NCBI RefSeq assembly: GCF_001909055.1
Contig: NZ_LVWI01000030.1
Span: 62,001 to 126,000, forward strand
Direction: 5' to 3'
DNA: 64,000 nucleotides
DNA from: Paenibacillus helianthi
Lineage (GTDB): Bacteria > Bacillota > Bacilli > Paenibacillales > Paenibacillaceae
Position 1 is the first letter of the stretch. Each line of letters starts with the position of its first letter. Below, piece after piece: positions 16,180 through 25,500 of this stretch. Below the pieces are notes generated by a model. It was not told the origin of the DNA and did not search any database. It saw only the letters and a program-made list of their open reading frames with translations. The position numbers were made by a program, and so were the translations under genes.

Positions 16180-17965
16180 ACAGCTGCGGACCAGACATCA
16201 ATTGGCCGAACCAGGGAAGATTGCTGGAAGATTCCGGTGATGCGGCGATTTCACGGATTTTGGCGGCGTCTATTAATGGAAGAATAGGGGAGGAAGAGTC
16301 ATCCAGAATGTTCAGCATCTGCGTCCGGACAGCATTTAAGTAAGCCGGATTATGTGTTTTGGGGTATGGGCTTTTTTTACGGTAGAGCACATCGTCCGGG
16401 AGAATGCCTTCCAAGGCTTTGCGGAGAATGCCTTTTTCCCGGTTGCCTACAGTCTTGATCTCCCAGGGAATGTTGAATACATATTGCACGAGACGGTGAT
16501 CGCAATAAGGCACGCGGACCTCCAGGCCTACGCCCATGCTCATCCGGTCCTTGCGATCCAGCAGGGTAGGCATGAAGCGGGTAATGTTGAGGTAGGACAT
16601 CACGCGCATTTGCGCCTGTTTGCCGGTCTCGCCGTCAAGTTTTGGCACCTCTGCTACCGCGTCGCTGTATCTGTCACCCAGATATTCCAGCGGACGTATC
16701 CATTCACGGATCTCCTGTGACAGGAGCTCTGAACGCATTTTTGGTGCGACCGCCCAAGGGAAAGTGCCTGAAGACAGCATTTCTTCACGGTGGAACCACG
16801 GGTAACCGCCAAAGATCTCATCGGCTGCTTCGCCGGAAATGGCGACGGTCGCATTCTTTTTGATCTCCTGGCAAAATAAATAAAGGGAAGAATCCACATC
16901 GGTCATCCCTGGCAAATCCCGCGAATAGAGGGCGTTATCCAGCGCTGCCACCAGCTCGGGGGTATCAAACGCCACATAGTGGTGATTCGTCTTCAGTTCA
17001 TCGACCATCCGCTTAATCCAGGGGCCGTCTGCACCGGGCTGGAAGGTGTGGCTTTTGAAATGCTTGTCATTATCGACATAATCTACGGAATAGGTATCTA
17101 CCTGGCCCTGGCCGGTCCGGTTGTAATAGTCTACGGCGAGTGCGGTCAGCGCGCTTGAATCCAGCCCTCCGGAGAGCAGGGAACAGACCGGAACATCGGA
17201 AACCAGCTGGCGCTCCAAAGTATCCTGCAGCAGCTCGCGGACCCTGGCCGCCGTTTCATCCACATTGTCAGTGTGTTCGTAGCTGGTAAGCTCCCAATAG
17301 GCATATTTGCGGATTCCATTCCGGCTATAAATCATGGCATGACCTGGACGAAGCTCGAATATATCTTTATATATCCCCTGTCCCGGTGTACGGGCCGGTC
17401 CGATGATGAAAATTTCCGCAAGCCCCTCCGGTCCGACATTGGGCTTCACTTTCGGATGCTGCAGCAGCGCTTTGGGCTCAGAGCCAAAGACAAACACATC
17501 GTCGACCTGACTGTAGAACAGCGGCTTTACCCCCAGACGGTCGCGTGCCAAAAACAACTGATCGCGCAAACTGTCCCACACGGCAAAAGCAAAAATACCA
17601 TTCAGCTTCTCTGTGCAGTCCGGTCCCCACTCGATATAGGCTTGGAGCAGAACCTCTGTATCACATTCCGTGAGAAAATGATGCCCGCGCTGCTTGAGTT
17701 CGATTTTGAGCTCAGGGGCATTATATAATTCGCCGTTATACACAATCGCGTACACCTTGTCGTCATGGCGGGCGATCATCGGCTGGGCGCCATTCTCGGG
17801 ATCGATCACACTAAGTCTCCGGTGTCCGAAAGCGCATGGGCCAGAGATCCAGGTTCCGGCTGCATCCGGTCCGCGGTTCTCCAGGGTTTCAGTCATTTTT
17901 ACGAGCAGTTGCGAGTGCTGTGTGAGGTCGCCGCGCCACTGGATAAATCCGGTTATTCCGCACAT
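16121..17965 (-). CDS. asnB: asparagine synthase (glutamine-hydrolysing), AsnO type
   Basis: A 614-residue cytoplasmic enzyme that makes asparagine from aspartate, ATP and glutamine. Cys2 in MCGITGF is the nucleophile of the N-terminal class II glutamine amidotransferase domain, with NGELYN and GHHFLTECDTEVLL behind it. The synthetase domain has the ATP pyrophosphatase loop SGGLDSS near residue 265 and SGEAADEIFGGY. The length equals that of B. subtilis AsnO (YisO), the sporulation-associated paralogue. AGAGGATG lies about 8 bases before the ATG on the minus strand. It is transcribed alone, divergent from the gene at 18245. Confidence 0.95.
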   Translation of the reverse strand: MCGITGFIQWRGDLTQHSQLLVKMTETLENRGPDAAGTWISGPCAFGHRRLSVIDPENGAQPMIARHDDKVYAIVYNGELYNAPELKIELKQRGHHFLTECDTEVLLQAYIEWGPDCTEKLNGIFAFAVWDSLRDQLFLARDRLGVKPLFYSQVDDVFVFGSEPKALLQHPKVKPNVGPEGLAEIFIIGPARTPGQGIYKDIFELRPGHAMIYSRNGIRKYAYWELTSYEHTDNVDETAARVRELLQDTLERQLVSDVPVCSLLSGGLDSSALTALAVDYYNRTGQGQVDTYSVDYVDNDKHFKSHTFQPGADGPWIKRMVDELKTNHHYVAFDTPELVAALDNALYSRDLPGMTDVDSSLYLFCQEIKKNATVAISGEAADEIFGGYPWFHREEMLSSGTFPWAVAPKMRSELLSQEIREWIRPLEYLGDRYSDAVAEVPKLDGETGKQAQMRVMSYLNITRFMPTLLDRKDRMSMGVGLEVRVPYCDHRLVQYVFNIPWEIKTVGNREKGILRKALEGILPDDVLYRKKSPYPKTHNPAYLNAVRTQMLNILDDSSSPILPLIDAAKIREIAASPESSSNLPWFGQLMSGPQLFAYLSQVNLWLRKYNVSIG

Positions 17966-18035
17966 GATGTTTCATCCTCTCTTTTGTGCGATTGTTGTCC
18001 AAATATAAGAATTTATATGCTTTACGCAATAAATG

Positions 18036-18133
18036 ATCCTTATATTTCTCGCTGAAACGGCTTCCTCAATGCGATACAAAGTATCGCTCCTTCGGAAGTA
18101 TAGGCTTCTTTGGGTCGGCGGAGCCGTTTCCAC
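18036..18133. repeat. dispersed palindromic repeat, long copy
   Basis: It starts with the same 25-base block as the copy at 14763 (one mismatch). The end arms pair as GAAACGGCT (18054-18062) and AGCCGTTTC (18122-18130). An inner GCGATAC...GTATCGC hairpin lies between. It sits in the divergent region between asnB and the gene at 18245, so it may influence the transcription of both. The inverted repeat AAATATAAG (18001-18009) / CTTATATTT (18039-18047) partly overlaps it. Confidence 0.75.
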
Positions 18134-18244
18134 TTGTTTCTTTTTTGCCAAGTAATACAGATATATGCCGAAGGAAGGCATAAAATGTATGTCCTTATCC
18201 GAACACTAGAGAAGAGGAAAATTTGCCAGGAGGGATGATGACCA

Positions 18245-18601
18245 GTGTATTATATTAAAGACGCCAAAATCCGCAGAATGACCGAATACGACGGCGCACC
18301 ATGTGCAGAGGTTGGCGTATTGCCGGGGGCTGTGGGCGATTCTGCCCTTTTGGTGTACATTGTGGAAGACCAGCGCGAGGAAGGCTATGAAATTGTACGC
18401 ATTCTGACGAATGATGCCGATACCGCAACCGACTGGTTTGATAACAATTTGCATGATGCATTTCAGGACGTAACGTTCAGCGGTTTCACCGGCAGCACCA
18501 TTATGACTCCGGAGGATGAACGGTCGAAGTTTCAGCAGGAGCTGCTCATTTTTGGAGATCTGAAAAAACAGCTGGAGGCACATTTCCATAAGCTGTCCTA
18601 A
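18245..18601 (+). CDS. conserved-looking small acidic protein of unknown function
   Basis: I do not recognise a family. The 118-residue product starts YYIKDAKIRRMTEYDG and is soluble and acidic, with no signal peptide. It appears to have an alpha/beta N-terminal half (AEVGVLPGAVGDSALLVYIVED) and a helical C-terminus ending KKQLEAHFHKLS. The GTG start at 18245 has GGAGGGATG about 10 bases upstream; two ATGs closer to the ribosome site are in another frame and stop after a few codons. It stands alone, opposite asnB, and has sensible codon use. Confidence 0.65.
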   Translation: MYYIKDAKIRRMTEYDGAPCAEVGVLPGAVGDSALLVYIVEDQREEGYEIVRILTNDADTATDWFDNNLHDAFQDVTFSGFTGSTIMTPEDERSKFQQELLIFGDLKKQLEAHFHKLS

Positions 18602-18617
18602 AGAGTAGGCTAAAGAG

Positions 18618-18643
18618 CAGCGGCAGCGGAATTCATGCCGCTG
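18618..18643 (+). terminator. hairpin after the 118-residue gene, weak terminator
   Basis: CAGCGGCA pairs with TGCCGCTG around a 10-base loop, 17 bases past the stop codon. There is no T tract, so termination is uncertain. Confidence 0.35.
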
Positions 18644-18758
18644 AACCTGCCCCGGCAGCGGTGTTTTGAGGATGAAGCAGATAGACTTCCTCTATATTCG
18701 CTCCGGGGGCAGAAATGCCGGTAAGAAGAGAAGGAGTGGCAAACTTTTAAACGGCCTC

Positions 18759-18786
18759 TTGAAAAATTTGCTGAATAAGGTATAAT
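18759..18786 (+). promoter_or_regulatory. sigma-A promoter of tRNA-Arg
   Basis: The -35 TTGAAA (18759-18764) and perfect -10 TATAAT (18781-18786) are separated by 16 bases. The tRNA begins 52 bases downstream of the -10 box. Confidence 0.75.
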
Positions 18787-18838
18787 AGATAACGTTGCGT
18801 TAATACATATGTCTTATAAGCTTTGCATTTTCACATGT

Positions 18839-18912
18839 GTCCCGGTAGCTCAGCTGGATAGAGCATGCGCCTTCTAAGCGCACGGTCAGGGGTTCGAATC
18901 CCTTCCGGGACG
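18839..18912 (+). tRNA. tRNA-Arg (anticodon TCT)
   Basis: The 74-base cloverleaf has acceptor arms GTCCCGG/CCGGGAC, a D-arm beginning TAGCTCAGCTGGATAGAGC, anticodon stem TGCGC/GCGCA with loop CTTCTAA (anticodon TCT), and T-loop TTCGAAT. The discriminator base is G, and CCA is not encoded. It reads AGA codons (and AGG by wobble). A second copy with two base changes is at 48734-48807 on the other strand. A terminator-like hairpin follows at 18920. Confidence 0.97.
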
Positions 18913-19157
18913 TCACTGGACAGCCTTCCCTCGGGGAGGCTGTTTGTGCGTCCGGGGGATGAGAAGCCCGGATGGTTCGTTGGAGCATAAGCATCGAGAG
19001 CATTCTCTTCGCAATCAGCCCGAATGGGCTGTATCCCTTCCGGGACGTCACTGGACAGCCTTCCTTCGGGAAGGCTGTTTGTGCGTCCGGGGGATGAGAA
19101 GCCCGGATGGTTCGTTGAAGCATCAGCATCGAGAGCATTCTCTTCGCAATCAGCCCG
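18898..19157 (+). repeat. 135-bp tandem duplication starting in the tRNA-Arg 3' end
   Basis: Unit 1 (18898-19032) starts in the tRNA T-arm at ATCCCTTCCGGGAC. Unit 2 (19033 to about 19157) repeats that 14-base tRNA tail, the ACAGCCTTCC-type hairpin (18920-18943 and 19055-19078) and the CGCAATCAGCCC tail with few changes. Unit 2 ends only a few bases from the argS stop codon. The inverted tRNA-Arg at 48734 has the same arrangement. Confidence 0.85.
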
Positions 19158-19163
19158 TTCTTA

Positions 19164-21026
19164 TTACATCCGGTCGGGTTTCGGCAGTCCGAGTACATCC
19201 AAGACTTCGCCGAGGGTGTTCTGGAAGCGCAGAGTCAGCCAGATCCGGAATCGGATGGAGGTATCCTCTCCCTTAAGGATCGGACAGTTAGAATAAAAGT
19301 TGTTGAACAGCGAGGCCAGGGTATGAGCGTAGTTGCAAATACTACCAGGCGTCAGCTCGCGGCTCGCCGTATAAAGAGTGTCCTCCCAGGTGCTGAGCTG
19401 TCTAAGCAACGCTAGCTCAGCTTTCTCCAGCTGTGCCGGGAACTGGGGAACCGCTTCCTGTTCCGCGGGGGAATCTGCTTTGCTGAGCACACGGCCCGCC
19501 CGCGCGAAGGTGTACATCAGGTAGACCCCGGTATTACCGGAAATCTCTGTGGCCTGCTTGAAATCGAACACAATCTCCGTGCCCAGATTGAAGCGCAGCA
19601 AGTAATAACGGATTGCGGCGGTGGCGATGAGCCGGCTGGAGAGGCCGGTTTTGTCGGAGCGGGCGGCTTCGATGCTGCTCTCCATGAGCTGGACCAGATC
19701 GCTCACCTTGACGCCAATCCCTTGGCGGCCGGACATGGCGTAGGAGCTTTTGCCCTCTGAAGTATCGATGCCAAGCTCAGCGGCGGAAGCCGGACTGAGT
19801 GAAACTACACCGTAGCTGACATGATTCAGCTTCTCTGCTTGCTCCCCATACCCCAGTACTTCAAGTGCCTGCTTCACCATCGCCTGCGGGTACTCCTGCC
19901 GGTAGTCGATGATATTGACCACTCTGTCCGCCTTGCCAAAAGCCATAGGACCTCCAGTTAAACCAGTTGTCCACAGTCCCGAGTTGAATTCGCTATAGCT
20001 GAAATCCTTGTCCAGCAATCCGAATTTCCAGAGATGATAGGCAATATCCTTGGCAGTGTAGGTCAAAATTCCGTTAGAACGCACCAGCACCTTGTCCTTT
20101 TGATGATCCTCCGAATCGCTCTCCGTCCCGTCAGCCCCCGGTTGTTTCAGAATCCAGCACCCTGCTAGCTTACCCTCTGTTTCTTGGACGAATACTGCGG
20201 TCTCTTTCAGCAGACTGAAGGCGGATGACCAGAAGCCCTCCTTTAAAATACTGCTCTCCCAGACCAGAAGATCATACCCGATGCCGAAGTTGTCCATCTC
20301 TGCGACATGCTCTTTTACGATCCGTTCAGCAACCAGTTGGCCGAGCCAGGCTGTATTACCGTGGCCTTCCTCCAGTTCATGGAGAATGTCCGTCCGTTTA
20401 TGGACTCTCTCCGGCTGCAGTGCATACTCCTTGTTGATGGCGGCATAGATATCCCAGCAGTAATCCCCGAAACGGACATGCTCACCGGCCAGCGGCACAT
20501 GAAGCAAGCCCACTACCGTATCCGCCAGTTGATTGCCCAGATCATCCACATAGTTGTGGACCTCCACGTTGTACCCTGTTTTCCGTAAAATTCTTACCAG
20601 CGCATCCCCGATACAGGAGTTTCTCAGGTGGCCTATATGCATAGACTTATTCGGATTGACGCTGGTATGCTCGACAATCACTTTTTCCCCGCTGCCCGTA
20701 GGCAGCTCAAAGGAATAGCCCGCCCATTCCTGCCAGTTGATGTACATATTTATAAATCCCGGAGCGGCGATCTCGATGCGTTCGAACAATCCTCCGGTAA
20801 TGCTCATTTGCTTAAGCTCTGCCGTGATCAGTCCGGCGATGGTCATGGGAGCTTTGCGCAGTTTTTTGGCCAATTGCATGGCAATGTTGCTTGAATAATC
20901 ACCGAAATCGGCATTCGCAGGCTGCTCCAGGGCAACGGTTACCGGTTCTGCAGATTCTGCCCCGAGACTACGGATTACTTGGTTTACACTTTGTTCCAAA
21001 TGGTTGCTAATCAGTTGACTTAACAT
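19164..21026 (-). CDS. argS: arginyl-tRNA synthetase
   Basis: A 620-residue class I aminoacyl-tRNA synthetase that charges tRNA-Arg in the cytoplasm. The N-terminal Add1 domain starts ISNHLEQSVNQVIRSLG. The class I signature HIGH begins at His130 in SMHIGHLRNS. There is no clean KMSKS; the equivalent region is GIGVKVSDLV. The C-terminal DALR anticodon-binding domain includes IRYYLLRFNLGTEIVFDFKQA and ends FLNTLGEVLDVLGLPKPDR-like. AAGGAGGG precedes the ATG. A T-box leader with an Arg CGC specifier lies directly upstream. It is convergent with the tRNA-Arg gene. Confidence 0.95.
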   Translation of the reverse strand: MLSQLISNHLEQSVNQVIRSLGAESAEPVTVALEQPANADFGDYSSNIAMQLAKKLRKAPMTIAGLITAELKQMSITGGLFERIEIAAPGFINMYINWQEWAGYSFELPTGSGEKVIVEHTSVNPNKSMHIGHLRNSCIGDALVRILRKTGYNVEVHNYVDDLGNQLADTVVGLLHVPLAGEHVRFGDYCWDIYAAINKEYALQPERVHKRTDILHELEEGHGNTAWLGQLVAERIVKEHVAEMDNFGIGYDLLVWESSILKEGFWSSAFSLLKETAVFVQETEGKLAGCWILKQPGADGTESDSEDHQKDKVLVRSNGILTYTAKDIAYHLWKFGLLDKDFSYSEFNSGLWTTGLTGGPMAFGKADRVVNIIDYRQEYPQAMVKQALEVLGYGEQAEKLNHVSYGVVSLSPASAAELGIDTSEGKSSYAMSGRQGIGVKVSDLVQLMESSIEAARSDKTGLSSRLIATAAIRYYLLRFNLGTEIVFDFKQATEISGNTGVYLMYTFARAGRVLSKADSPAEQEAVPQFPAQLEKAELALLRQLSTWEDTLYTASRELTPGSICNYAHTLASLFNNFYSNCPILKGEDTSIRFRIWLTLRFQNTLGEVLDVLGLPKPDRM

Positions 21027-21083
21027 GGGATTCCCTCCTTAAAAAATGCACTACAGCTGCAAATCCAGGGGTCCGGCAAACAC

Positions 21084-21325
21084 AAAAAAGCCCCGTCTCT
21101 AAAAGAGACGAGGGCATAAGCGCTCGCGGTACCACTCTCGTTGCCGAACACCGGGTTCAGCCACCTCACAGGTTAACGGCCTTCAGCCGGGGCTTCCTAC
21201 TGCCAGTTCAGAAGTCCATCTCCCGGGTGCGCTTCATGACAGGATCTGTACCGGCTTACACTCTCCCGGCTCGCTGGGGACTAGGGTCCTGGATCACTAC
21301 TTTCCCGTTCATCGAATGTGGATTG
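21084..21325 (-). promoter_or_regulatory. T-box riboswitch leader of argS (specifier CGC)
   Basis: On the minus strand the leader shows stem I features (GAACGGGAAAGTAGTGATCC; AGCGAGCCGGGA), then GAAG-CGC-ACC with specifier CGC at 21231-21229, an Arg codon. The near-consensus T-box AGAGTGGTACCGCG follows, and then a terminator with stem GCCCTCGTCTC / GAGACGGGGC and a T run (21084-21115). Uncharged tRNA-Arg with a matching anticodon (ICG) would favour the antiterminator and switch argS on. Confidence 0.93.
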
Positions 21326-21416
21326 ATTTTTATCAGTATAGCGAATTTTTGGAAGAAAGCAATAGCCATTTTGTGGTGAGGCCAAACCAGGCATCAGGGC
21401 GCCGGAGAATAACCGA

Positions 21417-21536
21417 TCAATCCGCAGCGGGTGCACCCGTTAGATTTTTAATGTCTGTCGAGCCGTAAATCAGCAGGGCAATTACGATTACAAGCAGAAT
21501 ACCGCCGGCAAAGTCCTCTCCGTCAAAGCTGTCCAT
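21417..21536 (-). CDS. small membrane peptide, 39 residues
   Basis: It encodes a 39-residue peptide: an acidic start MDSFDGEDFAGG, one membrane segment ILLVIVIALLIYG, and a short polar tail. GGGAGG lies 11 bases before the ATG at 21536. The Gly-Gly then Ile/Val-rich helix recalls the tiny YjcZ-type sporulation peptides, but the similarity is only in style. It lies 37 bases downstream of the 104-residue gene on the same strand and may share its transcript. Confidence 0.55.
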   Translation of the reverse strand: MDSFDGEDFAGGILLVIVIALLIYGSTDIKNLTGAPAAD

Positions 21537-21573
21537 CCGTCAATGCGCCTCCCTTTCGTCATTTTTCCGGGCT

Positions 21574-21888
21574 TCAGGAGTTATCGGTTTTTTTCTTCAG
21601 GGCGGTCATGATTTCGTTCAAGGTCAAGCTGCTATTATCATCCAGGAAGCTGAGCAGCTTATCAACATTGTTAGCATTGCCGGAGCTTAAATCGCCCAAG
21701 GATTTATACTTTCCCGTCAAACTGACGAACAGGGAAGCATCGGTATACATCTGGATAGAATCTACCCGCAGTTTACCGGTCAGCAGCAGTACAGCCACTG
21801 TGTATTCCAATCCTTTTGGAATTTGTTTGTTGGGATTAGCCGGTTGTTTTTTGGCACCGGTCTTTTTCCCCTTTCCAGGAGGGGGCAT
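21574..21888 (-). CDS. small unknown protein with basic N-terminus
   Basis: I do not recognise a family. The 104-residue product opens with a Gly/Lys/Pro-rich basic tail (MPPPGKGKKTGAKKQPANPNK). A compact domain follows (LEYTVAVLLLTGKLRVDSIQMY...SLTGKY) with a helical end (LNEIMTALKKK). No signal peptide is present. GGGAGA precedes the ATG. It is divergent from the 119-residue beta-rich gene at 22090 and upstream of the 39-residue membrane peptide. The arrangement and sizes suggest a small structural or spore-associated set, which is inference only. Confidence 0.65.
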   Translation of the reverse strand: MPPPGKGKKTGAKKQPANPNKQIPKGLEYTVAVLLLTGKLRVDSIQMYTDASLFVSLTGKYKSLGDLSSGNANNVDKLLSFLDDNSSLTLNEIMTALKKKTDNS

Positions 21889-22089
21889 GGAATCTCCCTT
21901 CTTCCATAAAACAATCTATTTATACACTCTATGCTCTTGCGCTGCTATCGGTGAATGGAGCCTGTCTTCTGTCCACACGGTTAGCCGCTTGCTCGAATAT
22001 GAATATATTGTGCGACTAGGATCAAACACTGCAAGAGTCTTAGCTTCATAGACTGAATGGTGAATACAAGAAAGGAGGAGTGGGACAAG

Positions 22090-22449
22090 ATGGCTATTTT
22101 ATCAACTGGACCCCTGGAGAACAATGCGGTTCTGGGGGTTAGACCCACACAGCTGGTGACGGTGAAAATGGTATGCAGAAATACAGTAGGTGCTGTCACT
22201 GTAACCATTCAAGGGTATGTGCTTGGCACAACAAGAACGTTGTATGTAAATGAAGTGATTAATATCGGACCCGATGAAGTTGTGACGAGAAATTATTTTG
22301 CTGATTTGGATGCCTTCGAGTTTGTGTTTACAACCGGTTCTGGAGATGTGGAGACTGTTGGAATATCCGTGTGGGGCAAACAATCGTCTGGTCAGCTGGT
22401 CGGAGCACATCGTGTAGTGGAACACGAGAAAACAAGTCAGGAGGCATAA
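22090..22449 (+). CDS. small beta-rich protein of unknown function
   Basis: A 119-residue soluble protein without signal peptide. Almost its whole length alternates in short strands (NAVLGVRPTQLVTVKMVCRN, AVTVTIQGYVLGTTRTLYV, FEFVFTTGSGDVETVGISVWG), as expected for a beta-sandwich or jelly roll. A short charged tail follows. Bacillus exosporium and coat proteins often have such a build, but I cannot name a family. ATG 22090 has AAAGGAGGAG about 8-10 bases upstream; an ATG eleven codons earlier has no ribosome site. A hairpin terminator follows. Confidence 0.7.
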   Translation: MAILSTGPLENNAVLGVRPTQLVTVKMVCRNTVGAVTVTIQGYVLGTTRTLYVNEVINIGPDEVVTRNYFADLDAFEFVFTTGSGDVETVGISVWGKQSSGQLVGAHRVVEHEKTSQEA

Positions 22450-22479
22450 TACGAAATCAAATTAGAAAATGAGAACAGA

Positions 22480-22525
22480 AACAGGGACCTTCCGGCGGTA
22501 TACGAGAGGAGGTCCCTGCTTTGTT
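22480..22525. terminator. bidirectional terminator between convergent genes
   Basis: CAGGGACCT (22482-22490) pairs with AGGTCCCTG (22510-22518) around a 19-base loop, with T-rich sequence after it (CTTTGTTATTT). It serves the gene at 22090 and probably the SNF2 helicase from the other side. Confidence 0.7.
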
Positions 22526-22558
22526 ATTTAGGAAATGATGATTAGTTCCTGATGTGGA

Positions 22559-25500
22559 TCAGATCATCAGAATTTCGCGGATATCCTGCTCCGTTAGGGA
22601 AGATAAGGCTTCCTGACCCGGCTCGATGACTTCATCGATCAGATTTTTCTTCTTCTGCTGCAGCTCGTACATTTTATCTTCTACCGTGCCCTGAGCAATC
22701 AGCCGGATCACCTGCACTACTTTCTTTTGTCCGATCCGGTGTGCCCGGTCTGCGGCCTGCTGCTCGACAGCGGGATTCCACCACAGATCATAGAGGATGA
22801 CGGTGTCTGCTCCGGTCAGATTCAGGCCTGTCCCCCCGGCTTTGAGCGAGATGAGGAACAGGTCCCTTTCTCCTTCATTAAAAAGTCCACACAGTTCAAC
22901 CCTCTTAGAAGCAGGAGTATGGCCGTCCAGGTAGAAATGTGAAATCCCCTGCAAGCCCATTTCGCGGCTGATCATCCCAAGCATCTCGGTGAATTGCGAG
23001 AAAATCAACATACGCTTGCCAGAGCTGCGGCATTCCTCGATAATCTCCAGCAGTTGCTCGAATTTGCCCGATCCTCCCGTATAGCCATCCACAAAAAGTG
23101 CAGGGTGGCAGCACAGCTGGCGCAGACGGGTAAGTCCGGCAAGCACCTTGATTCGCCCATTGCCGAACCCATTGCCGAACTCATCGCTGTCCAGATGCTT
23201 GAGCGCTTCCTTCCGCAGCTTGGCGAGATAGGCAACATACAGCTTTTTCTGTTCCGGCAGCAGCTCGGAGGCCTGAAGGGACTCGATCTTTTCCGGCAGT
23301 TCTTTAAGTACATCACTTTTCAGGCGGCGCAGCAGAAACGGGCGGATCCGCCTGGCGACAGTCTCCCGGGGCAAATCGTGAAAGGCTTTTTTGCCCGGGA
23401 ACAATCCGGGAAACACGACGCCGTAGATCGACCAGAGATCCTCCAGCGCATTTTCGACCGGCGTTCCGGTGAGGGCGAAGCGGTAGCGCGCCTGCAATGC
23501 TTTTACCGCCTGTGCCGTCTGGGTGGCATGGTTCTTGATGACCTGCGCTTCATCCAGAACGAGTGTATGGAAAGAATGCTTAACATACAGCTCGACATCA
23601 CGGCGCAGCAGCGGATAGGAGGTGATTACAACATCACAGCCTGCCGCATTCCGCAGCGTCCGGCTCCGTTCGGTCAGGTTCCCGTCGGCGATAGCCGCTT
23701 GGATCTGCGGAGCGAAGCGCTTCAGTTCATTCTGCCAGTTGTAGAGCAGCGAGGCAGGTGCAACAATAAGCGCAGGCAGCCCGGTCTTGCGGATATCTTC
23801 CAGCTCTGAGAGCAGGAAAGCGATGCTTTGCAGCGTTTTGCCCAGCCCCATATCATCTGCGAGGATGCCCCCGAAACGGTAGTGAGCCAGCGTCTTCAGC
23901 CACTGGAAGCCATACTGCTGGTAATCCCGCAGCACCGGAGCCAGTGTCTCCGGAAGCGGAAAGTCAAGATTCTCCGGACTGTGCATGTTAGCCAGAAGAC
24001 GGCGGAAGGAGCGTCCAATGCGGATAGCATCGGTACCTCCTTTGCCGGTATCGGCATCCAAATGAAGCCCCTGGATTAAAGGCAGAGAGAATTCTGCGCC
24101 AGGGATATCGGCAGTCCCCATTCCAAGCTCATTAATGAGTGCGATAATTTCCTGGAACTCGGCGGTTTCCAGCGGCAGCAGCGCCCCGTCCGGCAGGCGG
24201 TAATATTTGCGCTTCTCCTGCAGGGACTTCAGCACCAGTACTATATCTGATTCGGGAATGCCGTCCATACCGAATTTGAAATCAAGCCAGTCGGTTTTTT
24301 CATTCCACGTTAAGCTGGCCTTGGGGACGTACGTGCCGGTAGGCACCCTCAACTTGACGGCGGTGGTCGCGTATACCTGCAGCAAGGGCTCCAGCAATGG
24401 AATCGTATGGTACAGGAAGTCATATTCCCCTTCCTCGTCGTTCATAATATAGCCGCTGTCCGTTCGGGCAAAAGACTCATGGGCCATCAGATCCAGAATC
24501 CGCTGCTCGGTTTCACTATCCCGCATGAGGATGACTTCATCGCCGCGGTCACGCATCTGCTCCTCCAGCGGATTGACAACAATCGTTCCGTACTGGAATT
24601 CAAGCCCGGCCAGCAGCCGATCCCGCACCCGGTCCAGATAGAGCCTGGCTTGCAGCTGAGTCTGTACAATCCGGTCAGCAATGGCAGCAGCGATATGAAC
24701 CTGCCCCAGCTTCTTGAGGCCGGGAATCACTTTGTCCATAAAAGTTTCCATCTGTCCTGGAGCGATAACGATCCCGTTGGTTCTGGACTCGGCCAGCATT
24801 CTCTTCAGTTCAGACAGACGTATGCATTCCTGCACCGGCAGCTTCAGCAGCTTGCTTTCAGACAGCACAAGCCCGTAATCCTCCATGACCGTAAGTTGTG
24901 CCAGTCCTGTAATGTCCAGCCGGTAGCCCTTTTCTTCAGCCTCATCAAATTGAAAACTAAGCTTAGGGAGCCCGTTCTCAATGGGAATGCCTGCGGTGAC
25001 CGTGTCGCTTGCCTGCCAATGAACAGAAGAGGATGCCCCTAGAACAGGCAGAAGTGACTCCCAGAAAAAAGGCGGAATGGCCAGCACCCGCTCTCCGCCC
25101 ATACTTCCTGAATAAGAGGAATAAGGCGCGGCATTGCCCTGGTAGATCCGTTCATTCAGAAGAATCTCGATCAGCTTCAGCAGCACGGCATTGTCTTCCT
25201 TCTTGAAGCAGTGCAGGGCAGGGTCATACATGAAATGCTTGGAGAATTCAAAGGGTTCGCCGCGGTGGACGCGTTCCAGAAACGCTCTTATTTTCTGGAC
25301 AATGTAAAGGCGTTTGGGGCCCACTTTCAGTTCAAGGCCGAGCATGCGGTTGCCAAAGTTATAGGCAAAGGGTTTGCAGATAAATTCCATCTCCAGCGGG
25401 ATTCTAACATCTACATAAGCTCCAGCGCCGCTCGGGCGTTGGCGGTTGTTCTCGAACAACCCCAGCATACTGCTTACAAGAAACCGGTCATTTGAGTCAT

